From Theristus sp. LFF4_11 (Eukaryota; Nematoda; Chromadorea; Monhysterida; Xyalidae), in the NCBI GenBank assembly GCA_030248135.1, contig JASANC010002349.1, positions 62,001-126,000 on the forward strand: DNA of 64,000 bases. The letters run 5' to 3'. Of the stretch, positions 1-10,950 are shown piece after piece (the first letter of the stretch is position 1; each line of letters opens with the position of its first letter). The notes beneath the pieces were generated by a model. It was not told where the DNA came from and did not search any database. It worked only from the letters and a program-made list of their open reading frames with translations. A program made the translations under genes and the position numbers.

Positions 1-1093
1 TTTTTGAACGTGTATCTCCATGTGTTCCACCACATCCCGTTTGTTGAAGTTGGGTGTAATGTCCCTAGTACAGCCGCACGCTGATTGGTTGAACTAACCA
101 GTGTAACTCTGGTTTTGGTTCACCACAAGTTTTTGTCATGGGACAGCTCATCGCTGATTGGTTGCCAACAACATGACGTCATGCAAACATGTGTGTAACC
201 ACAGCATTCCGATTTGTCTGGTGATCACAGGACACATACTTGGAATGTGTGCGCCCACAACATGCTCATCTATTTTTTTTTCAAGTGCTCTGTTTTGCAA
301 CCAGAACGAATTCAGACTGTTGTTGGAGTGAATTTTGTGAAAACTATATAGAAAAAATCGTTACCTCTTTTGATTCCTTAATGCACTTTTTTTATTCTTT
401 AAGCTGACTCTTTTGATTCTTTAATTGCCTCTTTTGATTCCTTAATTGACTCTTTTGATTCCTTAAACTGACTCTTTTGATTCTTTAATTGACTCTTTTG
501 ACTCCTTAATTGACTCTTTTGACTCCTCAATTGATTTTTTGATTCTTTAAATGACCTTTAAACTCCAACAATTTTTATTTAGAAGTTAATAGAACAACCA
601 CCACGGCAAAAACTATGACAAACATTGAAAAACTCAAACAAACAAAAACAAAAACAACATCAAACACTAAACAAGAGTAACAACGACACAAGTCAATAAC
701 ATGTCCACAACATTTCACTGATACGGTTCCTTCACTACCCCCTCAACATATTTGACTCTTTTGATTCCTTCATTGACTCTTTTGATTTTTTTAAATTTAC
801 TCTTTTGATTTTTAAACTGACTTTTGATTCCTTAAATGACTCTTTTGACTCCTTAATTGACTCTTTTGACTTCTTAATTGACTCTTTTGATTCTTTAAAC
901 GGACTCTTTTGACTCCTTAATTGACTCTTTTGATTCCTTAAATGACCTAAACCCACTCCAACAATTTTTTTTTATTTTAAGAAGTTGATAGAACAACCAC
1001 CACGGCAAAAACAGTGACAAACATTCAAAAACTCACACATTTTTACCGATAGTAGCAACGACACGACAAGTCAAATAACATGTTCAAATCATT

Positions 1094-1708
1094 TCACTGA
1101 TATGGTTCTACTGCCCCCTCAAACTCATCATTGCTTTCTTCTTCTTCTTCAACATTAAATAATTCGAGATTTGGTTTTATAACACGATTTCTAATCAAAA
1201 ACCTTCGGTCCAGCCAAGCGCACTCTCCAGCTTCTTCGCTACTATAATCGTCTTCTTCATACGTACTTTTTCTTCTGCTGATGTTCTCGTATATATCATC
1301 CTCGTTTTCAAGAGCATTTACCAATTTAAATTTTGATTCAACGACTTCTCTCAATTTATCCACAAACTCACTTAGAAACGGTTCCTTCAAAACATGTTTT
1401 GAATCAGGGATATCGTCACAACGCTCAATAGTTTCGCTCAGTAGTAATCGCCAACGTTCAATTTCTTTTCCACCCGAATCTTCTTCTTCTTCTGTGTCAG
1501 ATTCGAGATCTTCTGTTTTGCTGGCTTCGCTACCCGCTTCACTTTCACTGGTTGGTTCATTGCGCTGATATTCTGCTGTTTCATCGAGTTGAGGTTCATC
1601 CTCCATATTCTCTACAGTTCCTTCAGATTTGTGAAAGAGACGTTCGTGCCGCACTCTATTGGAAGAGGATGAAAAATTGCGACCACACACTGAGCACACT
1701 TTGGTCAT
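1094..1708 (-). CDS. C2H2 zinc-finger protein carried in foldback element
   Basis: Single-exon frame of 204 residues from the ATG at 1708-1706. A start 21 codons upstream is also open, but it lies above a good TATA box, so the internal ATG is preferred. Residues 5, 8, 21 and 26 form a classic Cys2His2 finger (CSVCGRNF ... RHERLFH). The rest is very acidic, with Glu/Asp/Ser runs (EEEEDSGGKE, EEEEESNDEF), suggesting a regulatory or protein-binding tail. One finger is rarely enough for sequence-specific DNA binding. It lies in the loop of a 2.7-kb inverted repeat and is the only substantial protein frame there. It could be the element's own accessory gene, a captured host gene, or the remnant of a larger transposon protein. 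No transposase motif is seen. Confidence 0.65.
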   Translation of the reverse strand: MTKVCSVCGRNFSSSSNRVRHERLFHKSEGTVENMEDEPQLDETAEYQRNEPTSESEAGSEASKTEDLESDTEEEEDSGGKEIERWRLLLSETIERCDDIPDSKHVLKEPFLSEFVDKLREVVESKFKLVNALENEDDIYENISRRKSTYEEDDYSSEEAGECAWLDRRFLIRNRVIKPNLELFNVEEEEESNDEFEGAVEPYQ

Positions 1709-1734
1709 GACTGATTTAGAATCAGGATTAGAGC

Positions 1735-1744
1735 CCTTTATATA
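1735..1744 (-). promoter_or_regulatory. TATA box of the zinc-finger gene
   Basis: On the minus strand the sequence reads TATATAAAGG about 27-36 bases upstream of the ATG at 1708. This spacing puts transcription start close to the start codon and supports that codon as the true start. Confidence 0.55.
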
Positions 1745-2670
1745 GTGCAGCAGTATGATAAAAGTTAGCACAAGTTATGCACCTGAAGATCAAAAGAGTC
1801 ACTTAAGGAATCAAAAGAGTCAATTAAGGAGTCAAAAGAGTCAATTAAGGAGTCAAAAGAGTCCGTTTAAAGAATCAAAAGAGTCAATTAAGAAGTCAAA
1901 AGAGTCAATTAAGGAGTCAAAAGAGTCATTTAAGGAATCAAAAGTCAGTTTAAAAATCAAAAGAGTAAATTTAAAAAAATCAAAAGAGTCAATGAAGGAA
2001 TCAAAAGAGTCAAATATGTTGAGGGGGTAGTGAAGGAACCGTATCAGTGAAATGTTGTGGACATGTTATTGACTTGTGTCGTTGTTACTCTTGTTTAGTG
2101 TTTGATGTTGTTTTTGTTTTTGTTTGTTTGAGTTTTTCAATGTTTGTCATAGTTTTTGCCGTGGTGGTTGTTCTATTAACTTCTAAATAAAAATTGTTGG
2201 AGTTTAAAGGTCATTTAAAGAATCAAAAAATCAATTGAGGAGTCAAAAGAGTCAATTAAGGAGTCAAAAGAGTCAATTAAAGAATCAAAAGAGTCAGTTT
2301 AAGGAATCAAAAGAGTCAATTAAGGAATCAAAAGAGGCAATTAAAGAATCAAAAGAGTCAGCTTAAAGAATTAAAAAGAGTGCATTAAGGAATCAAAAGA
2401 GGTAACGATTTTTTCTATATAGTTTTCACAAAATTCACTCCAACAACAGTCTGAATTCGTCCTGGTTGCAAAACAGAGCACTTGAAAAAAAAAATAGATG
2501 AGCATGTTGTGGGCGCACACATTCCAAGTATGTGTCCTGTGATCACCAGACAAATCGGAATGCTGTGGTTACACACATGTTTGCATGACGTCATGTTGTT
2601 GGCAACCAATCAGCGATGAGCTGTCCCATGACAAAAACTTGTGGTGAACCAAAACCAGAGTTACACTGGT

Positions 2671-3000
2671 TAGTTCAACCAATCAGCGTGCGGCTGTACT
2701 AGGGACATTACACCCAACTTCAACAAACGGGATGTGGTGGAACACATGGAGATACACGTTCAAAAAATTGCGAAATATGTAAAATACTGTGGCTAGTTCA
2801 ACCAATCAGCGTGCAGCTGTACTAGAGACATTACACCTAACTTCAACAAAAAGGATGTGGTGGAACACATGGAGAAACACGCACAAAAAAATGCGATATA
2901 TGTAAAATACTGTGGCTAGTTCAACCAATCAGCGTGCAGCTGTACTGGAGACAATACACCTAACTTGAACAAACGGGATGTGGAGCACACACACATTGCG
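2671..3000 (+). repeat. 123-bp tandem repeat at right edge of foldback element
   Basis: The motif TAGTTCAACCAATCAGCG recurs near 2671, 2794 and 2917, a 123-bp period. The first copy is part of the foldback arm; the others are diverged extensions. Each contains a CCAAT box. After about 3000 come short direct repeats around CACAGTTCACGRGACATGAAGACACAGCTAGACA up to about 3240. Confidence 0.75.
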
Positions 3001-3367
3001 AAATTTGTGAACGTTTGGGTTGCAAGCACTGTCAACAACGCGGTACAATCTTGGCGGGAAAAAATACGTGCAACATAAAACCACAGCTCACGGGTCATGA
3101 AGACACAATGTAACAATCTTGGCGGGAAAAACACAAGTTCACGGGACATTAAGACACAGCTAGACAATGCATTGAAAATAAAACCACAGTTCACGAGACA
3201 TGAAGACACAGCTAGACATAAAAACCGCAGCAGCATAAAACCCTCATCGTGACGTCACGGGCCAAGGAGGCACCCCCCAGTGACTCACCACCACCCCTCC
3301 TGCCTATACTTAAACACTGCCTATGCTTAAGCATTGCGCTACAGTCGACCCACCCACACTACTTGCT
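3001..3367. other. Non-coding spacer
   Basis: Diverged short repeats to about 3240, then a C-rich stretch without a credible reading frame. Nothing else recognised. Confidence 0.5.
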
Positions 3368-4559
3368 GAAAACGCAGTTTCAGCAACTTCGTGTCAAGAC
3401 CCAAAAACTACCGTAACCCTGTATTTTAAACATACGAGTGTTTCCCGCCATTATCTGAACGGTTTCCAACATTCTAGTAAGTTTTCGCGACGATCAGGGT
3501 GATTTTAGAAAAATCGTGTCAAGACCCACTACAGGGTTACCGTAATCCTTGAACTCAAAATTTGACGTTTTATGACAATGCCGCATGTTTCTGAAACAAA
3601 TTTAACAGCTATTTCAAAGAAAAAACGCAGTTTCAGCAACTTCGTGTCAAGACCCAAAAACTACCGTAACCCTGTATTTTAAACATACGAGTGTTTCCCG
3701 CTATTATCTGAACGGTTTCCAACATTCTAGTAAGTTTTCGTGACGATCAGGGTGATTTTGTAAAAATCGTGTCAAGACCCACTACAGGGTTACCGTAATC
3801 CTTGAACTCAAAATTTGACGTTTTATGACAATGCCGCATGTTTCTGAAACAAATTTAACAGCTATTTCAAAGAAAAAACGCAGTTTCAGCAACTTCGTGT
3901 CAAGACCCAAAAACTACCGTAACCCTTGTATTTTAAACATACGAGTGTTTCCCGCTATTATCTGAACGGTTTCCAACATTCTAGTAAGTTTTCGTGACGA
4001 TCAGGGTGATTTTGTAAAAATCGTGTCAAGACCCACTACAGGGTTACCGTAATCCTTGAACTCAAAATTTGACGTTTTATGACAATGCCGCATGTTTCTG
4101 AAACAAATTTAACAGCTATTTCAAAGAAAAAACGTAGTTTCAGCAACTTCGTGTCAAGACCCAAAAACTACCGTAACCCTTGTATTTTGAACATACGAGT
4201 TTTCCCGCCATTATCTGAACGGTTTCCAACATTCTAGTAAGTTTTCGCGACGATCAGGGTGATTTTGGAAAAATCGTGTCAAGACCCACTACAGGGTTAC
4301 CGTAATCCTTGAACTCAAAATTTGACGTTTTATGACAATGCCGCATGTTTCTGAAACAAATTTAACAGCTATTTCAAAGAAAAAACGCAGTTTCAGCAAC
4401 TTCGTGTCAAGACCCAAAAACTACCGTAACCCTTGTATTTTGAACATACGAGTGTTTCCCGCCATTATCTGAATGGTTTCCAACATTCTAGTAAGTTTTC
4501 GTGACGATCAGGGTGATTTTGGAAAAATCGTGTCAAGACCTACTACAGGGTTACCGTAA
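3368..4559 (+). repeat. 253-bp satellite, about 4.7 copies
   Basis: The junction ACGCAGTTTCAGCAACTTCG recurs at 3372, 3625, 3878, 4132 (as ACGTAG) and 4385, a period of 253-254 bp. Copies differ by only a few bases. Each unit has two related half-motifs, GTGTCAAGACCCAAAAACTA and GTGTCAAGACCCACTACAGG, followed by CCGTAA, hinting that the monomer arose from an older, shorter dimer. It ends in degenerate GTTACCGTA repeats to about 4610. Confidence 0.95.
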
Positions 4560-4675
4560 CCCGTGATGTCGTTACCGTCATCCTAGGAGTCGTTACCGTA
4601 CTCCCAAAACCCAATTTTTTAAATTTTAAAATTTAAAAAAAAACACCAACAGTTGGTGTTGGTGTTTTGTCACGC

Positions 4676-4765
4676 GTGTGTTGGGTTGTGTTGGGTTGGG
4701 TTGGGTTGGTGTTTTGTCACGTTTTTCACTGTTGGGTTGGGTTGGGTTGGTGTTTTGTCACGACC
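4676..4765 (+). repeat. GTTGG microsatellite
   Basis: Tandem GGGTT/GGTTG units interrupted by two GTGTTTTGTCACG segments, directly upstream of the first SOBP exon seen here. Confidence 0.8.
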
Positions 4766-4790
4766 CCTGAAACTTGCGCATTCTCTCCAG

Positions 4791-6315
4791 ATGATGACAT
4801 CCGCCGATTGACATCAACGACGCAGTGCTCGCGACGCAGTCTACTCAAACGACGTAGACAATGCCACTGCTGCAAGAAAGTAGGGTAAATTTGACGTTTT
4901 GAACTAAAAAGTGTGTGAAGTGGAATAGAATAAAAAGCACAAGTTGAAATTTCATTCCCTGTGCTCCACTCCAACTCCGTTTTCAGCCTTACGCACTTCA
5001 TTGCGAATCGGACGCAAACACGGGCGAAGTGTATCAGTTCTGCAGCGAGTCGTGCGTTGCTCAATTCAAGCACGACATTTTCATGCGCGAAACGAGCGCC
5101 TGCACAAACACAATCAAACTGGAAACAACAACGGACAGAGTGGCCAATGGGCCCAACAAAACACCCAAGAACAATCCTAAATCACCGTCCTTACGGGTTG
5201 CAGTTGCTGACAGCAGCGAAAAACTAGCGAAAAAATGCGACACGATCACGATTTGCTCTTCTGACAGCATCTGCAGTTCCGCTGTTTGGGAAAACAGTCA
5301 ATCTGTGTCATCGGACTTGTACAACAGAGTGCTCAGCAGAGCACCAGAGCGCCATCACAATGTGCCATCAACAGAGAAACATCAACAACAGCAGCAGCAG
5401 CGTCGCCGGCTTCAGCGCTATCGACCACATCCTTCGTATCGTCTCAACAAACGTTACTGGGATCGGCTGAAGGGGTCGAGCGGCACAGTCAGCACGTGCG
5501 AGCCACCGATGCAATCGAACATGCTCACGAAGAACATCGCCAAAAAATCTATGCGGTCGATTGTGCCAGCCTCAGTTGCAACGCAAGATGTTGCGTCAAC
5601 GCCGAACAGAATCAGTCAAACAAGCCAAAAAAACGTGGACACAAACTCACGAACGCCAGCACAAGGCGGCAAGCACAGAGTGTCAGACATTTGCCAAAGT
5701 GCAGACGCGCATCAACGGCAAAACATCGGGGCAGCATTTCAGTTGCGCTCCACGGATTTCAAAAATGCACCAGCGCCGATGTTGCCCCCGTTGATGCCGA
5801 TGAGGCTGATTCGCCCGTTGCGTCCGAATTTATTGACACCGCCGCCATTCGTACGCTTTGACGTGCCACAGCCCCTATCACCGTTCTTCAGCACCGCACC
5901 GCCGGTGTTGCCGAATCAAACGCTAACAACCTCCACGTTTCACCGTCCAGTTGCGCCGTCATTGTTGAATGCTCAACAGCAGCCGCTGCTCAGTGAAGTC
6001 TGCAGTACGACAGGGTTGCCAGGCCCATTTGACACTTTTGGAAAACATTCAGTCAGTCCAATGATGCAACAGCAGTGCTCTTCTGTGCATCGAACTGAAC
6101 AACAGCAAACGGTCATCTTCATCCCGATACCGCTGCCAATTCCAATCCCACTTCTGGTTGAAACCGGTCAACTGAAAAAAATGATGAACAAATGGAATGA
6201 AATGCAAAACTCAACAGAATCGCATCGTGAGCACGCAACGGTAAATTCGTCAAACGAAACTGTTCCAACGAGTCGACACAAAGACTGTGCCACTGATATG
6301 GATGATTTGGATTAA
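4791..6315 (+). CDS. SOBP: Sine oculis-binding protein homologue (3' part)
   Basis: Two exons, 4791-4879 and 4987-6315. The first follows CTCTCCAG, enters mid-codon and ends before GTAGGG. The second follows CGTTTTCAG and joins in frame. The join places a CHCC motif before YALHC and YQFCSESCVAQFKHDIF, the FCS-type zinc-finger pattern of SOBP proteins. A hydrophobic proline repeat (VIFIPIPLPIPIPLLVETG, around 6110-6160), also typical of SOBP, lies near the C-terminus. Between them is a low-complexity linker with a poly-Gln run (about 5385-5400) and a Pro-rich part (5770-5930). SOBP proteins bind Six-family factors and act in nuclear regulation of development. The N-terminal exons are missing: upstream lie only satellite and repeat DNA, so they are far upstream or lost. 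Confidence 0.75.
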
Positions 6316-6382
6316 ATATTGAAAAACTCGTGTATCGTATGTAATTTGGCACAGATGCCAATTGCTCTCAAATTTTTCTGTA

Positions 6383-6388
6383 ATAAAG
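6383..6388 (+). terminator. Poly(A) signal of SOBP
   Basis: AATAAA 68 bases after the SOBP stop codon, followed by T-rich sequence. Confidence 0.7.
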
Positions 6389-6900
6389 GTTTGCGAAGCT
6401 TAGTTGTTTTTGTTTATTTATTTAAAAAATTGTTGCGAATGCGTTTTGTTTCGTCAAATCACAGTCAATTTACATTCAATTATGTTGTTTCTGTGTCAAT
6501 TTGAGCAGAATTAATAATTCAGATTCAGATTCAGATTTATTGATGATTGCGACGAATTTTGTTTACGGCGTATTTTTTATTTGCCATGTGAATATTTTCT
6601 GCGACGAACATTTACACGCGGCGTTGGTGAGCTAAGAAGGTCAAAATCTGGGAAGCGGAAGTCTGTGAGTTTGCTGGGAGAGTCAAATTCTGATTATAGA
6701 GAAGGAAGGGGTATTTTTTGCCCCAACGGGGCGGAGTTTGTCCAGGTGGAGTTCGAAAATTCCGCCGGAGTTATTCCTTTTGTTTAATCTTTTGTTGTGC
6801 GCGTGAGTGTGAAAATCTGCGCTCAGACTCCGCCTCTCATTCAGCATCTTATGTTTCCTGTGTTAAAGGGCAGGGGCCACCGCTACTGCACATGCACATA
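6389..6900. other. Spacer after SOBP
   Basis: AT-rich sequence with a short ATTCAG repeat near 6515-6540. No supported gene. From about 6890 it passes into C-rich repeat sequence. Confidence 0.4.
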
Positions 6901-7228
6901 CTTTTAATATTAAGGTGCACCCCCCAGAAATTTTTCTACAATAGTGCACCCCCCCCATGGCCCACGCCTGGGGGGTGTCACTCCCACTCAGTACCGTGGG
7001 CGGGGGGGGGTGGGGGTACACCCCCCAGAGCACCAGAGACTGTCGGGTGGGGGGGGCACCGTGCCACCCCCCTAAAACCGGGCACCCCCCCCCATCGGAC
7101 CCCCCCTCGAAAATTTGGCCGACACCCCCCTCCCCCCACACCCCCATGAAATTTTGTCTGGCGGAGACCCCCCCAAAATTTTCCGTACACCCCAAAAATT
7201 TTTTTCGAAAATCATGATTTTTTGCCTG

Positions 7229-7821
7229 GCGCCTCTTTCCTAAAGCTTCATTACTAAAGCGCACGCGCGGCGCACGGGCATCGGCATGCTCATGCTCATG
7301 ATCCACTAGCGCGCCTGCACACGCTCCGGCCTCAATAAAAACACGTTCAAAGCGCAATTGTTCTGACATTTTCCTTTCTGAAAAGGCTTGGCTTAGGTTA
7401 GGATTGGGTTAGGATTATGTTAGGCTTAAAATTAGGCTTTAGGAGTAGGATTAGAATTAGGCCCGTTTAACCAATGTCCGACAACGAGCGTGTCGGTTTT
7501 TAGAAAAGAAGGGCAACCGAGCCTTTTTTTGCCTGGCGCTTCTTTTTTAAAACGCACGCGCACGTGGCATCGGCATGCTCATGCTCATGATCCACTAGCG
7601 CGCGTGCACACGCTCCGGCCCCAACAAAAACTTGTTCAAAACGCAATTGTTCTGACATCTACCTTCTTGAAAAGGCTTGGCTTAGGTTAGGATTAGGTTA
7701 GGAATAGGTTTGGCTTGGGATTAGGCTTTAGGATTAAGATTTGAATCAAGTCCGTTTTAGCAATGTCCGACAACGCGCGTGTTTTACCTGAAGCGGATTT
7801 TAGAAAAGAAGGGCAGCCATT
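7229..7821 (+). repeat. Two-unit repeat with telomere-like tracts
   Basis: Two diverged units (about 7229-7525 and 7526-7821). Each has CATCGGCATGCTCATGCTCA, then CACTAGCGCG, then CTCCGGCC, and ends in a degenerate (TTAGGN)n tract (7386-7465 and 7674-7745) before an AATGTCCGACAACG motif. Other copies lie at 9241-9442 (reverse strand) and 15560-15830. Confidence 0.8.
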
Positions 7822-7963
7822 TTTTTTGTCTATAAAGTCTATAATATAAGCTGAATATATGATAACTTGACCATCTTCATTGTAATTTCAAAGATTTTGC
7901 AGCAAAATTTAACGTTTTTCCTTCAAAATTAAAGCGAAAAAATATCATGGGGGGTGGGGTGGA

Positions 7964-9031
7964 TAGGGTTGTTAAAAAAAAACAAAAATCGTCATTTTTT
8001 TAAATTTTTTTTTAAATTTCAAAAATCAAAGTTGTGCTAAATCAATCAGGGAGTCCGAAGAACCACATATGATATGCAAGCGCCTCCCGAATGACTCCCG
8101 TATGGCGGAACTTTGCAAATTTTGTTTTGGTGACCTCAATTACCCCTTTTCCAAACCGTCACCATGCCTCTTCTTGTGTTTTGACCTCCAAAACGTCACT
8201 AATTGTCCCCAGCTAAGCTAATGCTAAAGTGAAGACAAACATACCGCCTTGAAATTCGATCAATTCTTCTGATGGTGTCGCGACGACACGACACGAAGCA
8301 GCAACCAGACAACGTAGCGCTTGCAAACGGAGCAGCGAGCACAATCGGACGCTCTGCGAGGCGAATCGTCACCTTATGCTGGCTGAGTGGCTGAGTGGAT
8401 AGCACTTGGGACTTCCAATCGGAAGGCCCGGGTTCGAATCCGCTCGTGACCACTCGGCTGCCCCGGGTTGCGTGGGGCTTAATGGTTCGGCAGCATAAAC
8501 GTCGGCTTTCTTGATTCACAAGATTGCTGTTCCGGTGGCGAGGAACTCAATGACATCGCGCCCATGCATACCAGCGCAGCTTGCCCAACGCCCACTTCTA
8601 TAGCAGAGAAACTGCTTCCAACGTCGCAGCCCATGTGGTGGACAATAAAAAATTGCGACACTGCCTTTCCCCAAGGGCGTTGGGTAAGGATAAAAAGGGG
8701 GCAACAAACAACAAACAACAACAACAATCGTCACCTTATCTGCATCGGAAATGGTAGGCTAAGCTTTGGGACGCTCAAAAACTTCATCGCAGATGTTGTC
8801 GAAGCCTAAAATCAGTCGGTAAAACGGCCCAAAATCGACTGCTAAAGGTTTTACGAGGTATAATCAAAGAAAATTTTTGTTGAACTTTCGAAAAATTGTG
8901 CCAAAATTGAGGTTTTCAGAGCATATTAGAGGAAAATTTTTCAAATTTTTTAAAAAAAAATCGGCATTTTTGTTTTTTTTTTAATCACTTTTTTTTTAAA
9001 AAAAAAATTTCATTTTTGTTTAACAACCCTA
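7964..9031 (+). mobile_element. hAT-like non-autonomous element, TAGGGTTGTT ends
   Basis: Termini TAGGGTTGTTAAA and TTTAACAACCCTA are inverted repeats. The element is flanked by a perfect 8-bp target duplication GGGGTGGA (7956-7963 and 9032-9039). A TAGnG end and 8-bp duplication are typical of hAT transposons. No transposase frame exists. It carries a SINE at 8378-8725. Related copies: 45828-46478, its inverse near 57811-58470, and fragments at 15890-16020, 43024-43168 and 43430-43615. Confidence 0.9.
8378..8725 (+). mobile_element. tRNA-derived SINE with 14-bp target duplication
   Basis: The head has a pol III A box (TGGCTGAGTGG, 8388-8398) and a perfect B box (GGTTCGAATCC, 8431-8441). Between them GACTTCCAAT resembles a glycine (TCC) tRNA anticodon arm. 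A unique body follows, then an AAC-rich tail (8704-8725). The 14-bp direct repeat AATCGTCACCTTAT flanks it (8364-8377, 8726-8739). The related host element at 45828-46478 has the uninterrupted site (near 46203). The tRNA part does not fold as a functional tRNA. Confidence 0.9.
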
Positions 9032-9240
9032 GGGGTGGACCCCCCACAGAAAATTTTGAAAAAATGCACGCCCCCCCGCCCCCACCCCATGGGACCCCCA
9101 TGGGGGGTCCACACGTTACCATAGGTTGAAGGTCCCCCCCCCCTCACTTTTTGGTCGGCACCCCCCCCCCCCCCCCCACGGCACCATACCCCCCCTTCGA
9201 AAATTGGGTTGGCCTGTCGTACTAAAACAAACCGCTGATG

Positions 9241-10540
9241 TTGGCAGACGTTGCCTAAACTAGCCTAAACCAAAACCTAATCCTAAAGCCTAATTCTAAG
9301 CTAAACATTATCCTGACCTAATCCTAACCTAAGCCAAGCCTTTTCAAGAAGGAAGATGCAAGAACAATTGCGTTTTGAACAAGTTCTTGTTGGGGCCGGA
9401 GCGTGTGCACGCGCGCTAGTGGATCATGAGCATGAGCATGCCTAGGGTTAGAGGAAAAAAAATCCGGATTTTTTTTTTTAAATTAAAAAAAAAAATTTAA
9501 AAAAAATTTTTTTTTTACAAGTTAGGTTTGTTCGAAGCGTCTCGTCGAGCTGAGTTCATCTAGACTATTTTCAGAACGATCCGGAAAACTATAAGAGCGA
9601 AAATCGTGTTTTATTGAAATTATGTCCATTTCATAGAGGGAAAGTTGCATTTTCAACAGTAAAACAGGACAATTTTCGACGTGTACTTGAATATTGAACC
9701 GTTCTTAGTTGTTCCTCTTTAGAAAATTACCAAAATTTGACTGTGTTCAAAAATTCCTGTTTGCTGTAGCTAACCCTGTCGACCAGGTCGCCCCCACCCC
9801 CAAGACACTTACTTTCAGGTTCAACCAGCTATGCTATCTGCCACATGGCGAGAGCCCACTCTTCAAATCATCGTATCGAAAACACGTACCATGATTTCGC
9901 GATCACGTTGCGGGCAACTGACAGACGCAAGTTTAACACGTTAGTTTAGCTCAGCACGCAAGTTTTAACATGTGGCCATGTTATCGGGTATCTGAAAAAC
10001 GGTCGTGTGATGTGGTATTAACCAACATCCCCGCTCCAATTGTTTAACAATATATCGCACAACTCCATTGTAGACCTATAACGTACGCCAATCAACAAGA
10101 TATCATGTTCATCTCATGGCCTACCGACTGAAAAAACATGTTCTAAGTTGCAAGAAAACGATTTCTGAAACGATATTTCAATTCAGTTAAGTCATTTCAA
10201 CGCTAAAAATTGACTCTAGAAGTCATCCAAATCGAAAAACATGGAGTACGTCGGTCAAAATGACCAAATAATGACATGTACCTAAGCACACAAAGAAGTT
10301 GGGAAGAAAATTTGGTTTGAACTTTCAAAAAATTATGCCATAAATCGAATTTTCAGAGCAAAGTAGAAGAAAAATTTTTCAAATTTTTTTTTAAGTTTGA
10401 AAAAAAAATCCAAATTTTTTTTTTTAAAAAACGAAAAAAAAATAAAAAAAAAATTTTTTTTCAAAGCCCCTAACCCTAAGCATGCCGATGCCGTGCGCGT
10501 GCGCTTTAGTAATGAAGATTTAGGTTAAATGGTTTTGGGC
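9241..10540 (-). repeat. Telomere-like repeat unit split by a DNA element
   Basis: Reverse-strand copy of the 7229-7821 unit. A CCTAA-rich tract (9245-9346), then CGGAGCGTGTGCACGCGCGC and GCATGAGCATGC, are interrupted at 9443-10478 and resume with GCATGCCGATGCCGTGCGCG. Sequence on the two sides is continuous once the insertion is removed. Confidence 0.8.
9443..10478 (+). mobile_element. 1.04-kb hAT-like element, copy A
   Basis: Termini TAGGGTTAG and CTAACCCTA, with a perfect 8-bp target duplication AGCATGCC (9435-9442, 10479-10486). There are A/T homopolymer blocks near both ends and a unique AT-rich interior. A close copy lies in inverted orientation at 17722-18763. The only sizeable frame (9709-9894) has no recognisable domain. 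Confidence 0.92.
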
Positions 10541-10950
10541 CCACGGTACTGCTCCCAGTCCCACTGTACCATGACTGACGACACCCCCCCCCACTGAAAA
10601 ATTTTCGGCACCCCCCCACGTGACGACACCCCCCCCTCGAAAATTTGCTTTCGCCTTCGGTACTGTAATGTAGGCCAACCAAAAATTCAATCTAAAAAAA
10701 TCAGACACCGCACCGCAGCATTTTTAGTTGTCGTCGTTGCCGTCGCTGGAGCCAGTGCTTGTGAAGCTCTGGGGCAGTAGCGAAAGTGCACGGGGGTGTG
10801 CATCCCCCCAGAAATTTTTCTACAATAGTGCACCCGCTATGGCCCACGCTACTGCGCCCAAGTCACATGCCCCCCCCCCCGCGACCCCAACCCGTCGGCT
10901 CTGGAACAACTATGGACACCTCCCTCGAAAATTTGCGTTCGCCTTCCATC
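10541..10950. repeat. C/G MITE fragments
   Basis: Fragments of the C-homopolymer family, including GCCTTCGGTACTGT (around 10651-10664) and CAGAAATTTTTCTACAATAG near 10810. Open frames here are proline/glycine translations of homopolymers and are not genes. Confidence 0.6.

Larger units (their letters stand above)
1..2766. mobile_element. Large foldback element with array-bearing inverted arms
   Basis: Two arms of about 950 bp (1-950 and about 1796-2766) are near-perfect reverse complements: a base at position p pairs with one near 2767-p. Each arm holds an outer unique part with CCAATCAGCG-type boxes and an inner array of a 20-21 bp unit built on CTTTTGATTCCTTAATTGA. The loop (950-1795) carries a zinc-finger gene read leftward. 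A stretch at 545-735 in the left arm and its partner at about 2030-2220 resemble the sequence just past the gene's stop codon, so the arms contain decayed copies of the gene's 3' end. The left end is cut by the window, so target duplications cannot be judged. No transposase is present. Confidence 0.85.
6989..9210 (+). mobile_element. C/G-homopolymer MITE, split by two insertions
   Basis: Starts with the family terminus CAGTACCGTGGGC at 6989, then G and C runs. It is interrupted at about 7229-7821 by a repeat unit with telomere-like tracts, and at 7964-9031 by a 1.07-kb DNA element. Sequence on both sides of each break is contiguous in other copies (10951-11538, for example), which proves nesting. 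The right terminus is lost near 9210. A related C-rich segment lies just upstream (6905-6988). Confidence 0.75.

Noticed and set aside
735..2030. Frames with KESKESIKKSKES repeats
   Set aside because: They translate the 20-bp arrays in the foldback arms; no start context or conservation beyond the array.
4726..5073. Minus-strand frame of 115 residues
   Set aside because: Lies opposite the SOBP zinc-finger exons; it is a shadow frame.
6957..7369. Open frames rich in Pro and Gly in C/G tracts (also near 10786-11572, 16114-17424, 55076-55770)
   Set aside because: They are translations of homopolymer blocks within MITEs, appear in several frames on both strands, and vary with run length.
8388..8460. 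Functional glycine tRNA gene
   Set aside because: A and B boxes are good, but the arms do not pair, and the segment is the head of a SINE with target duplications.
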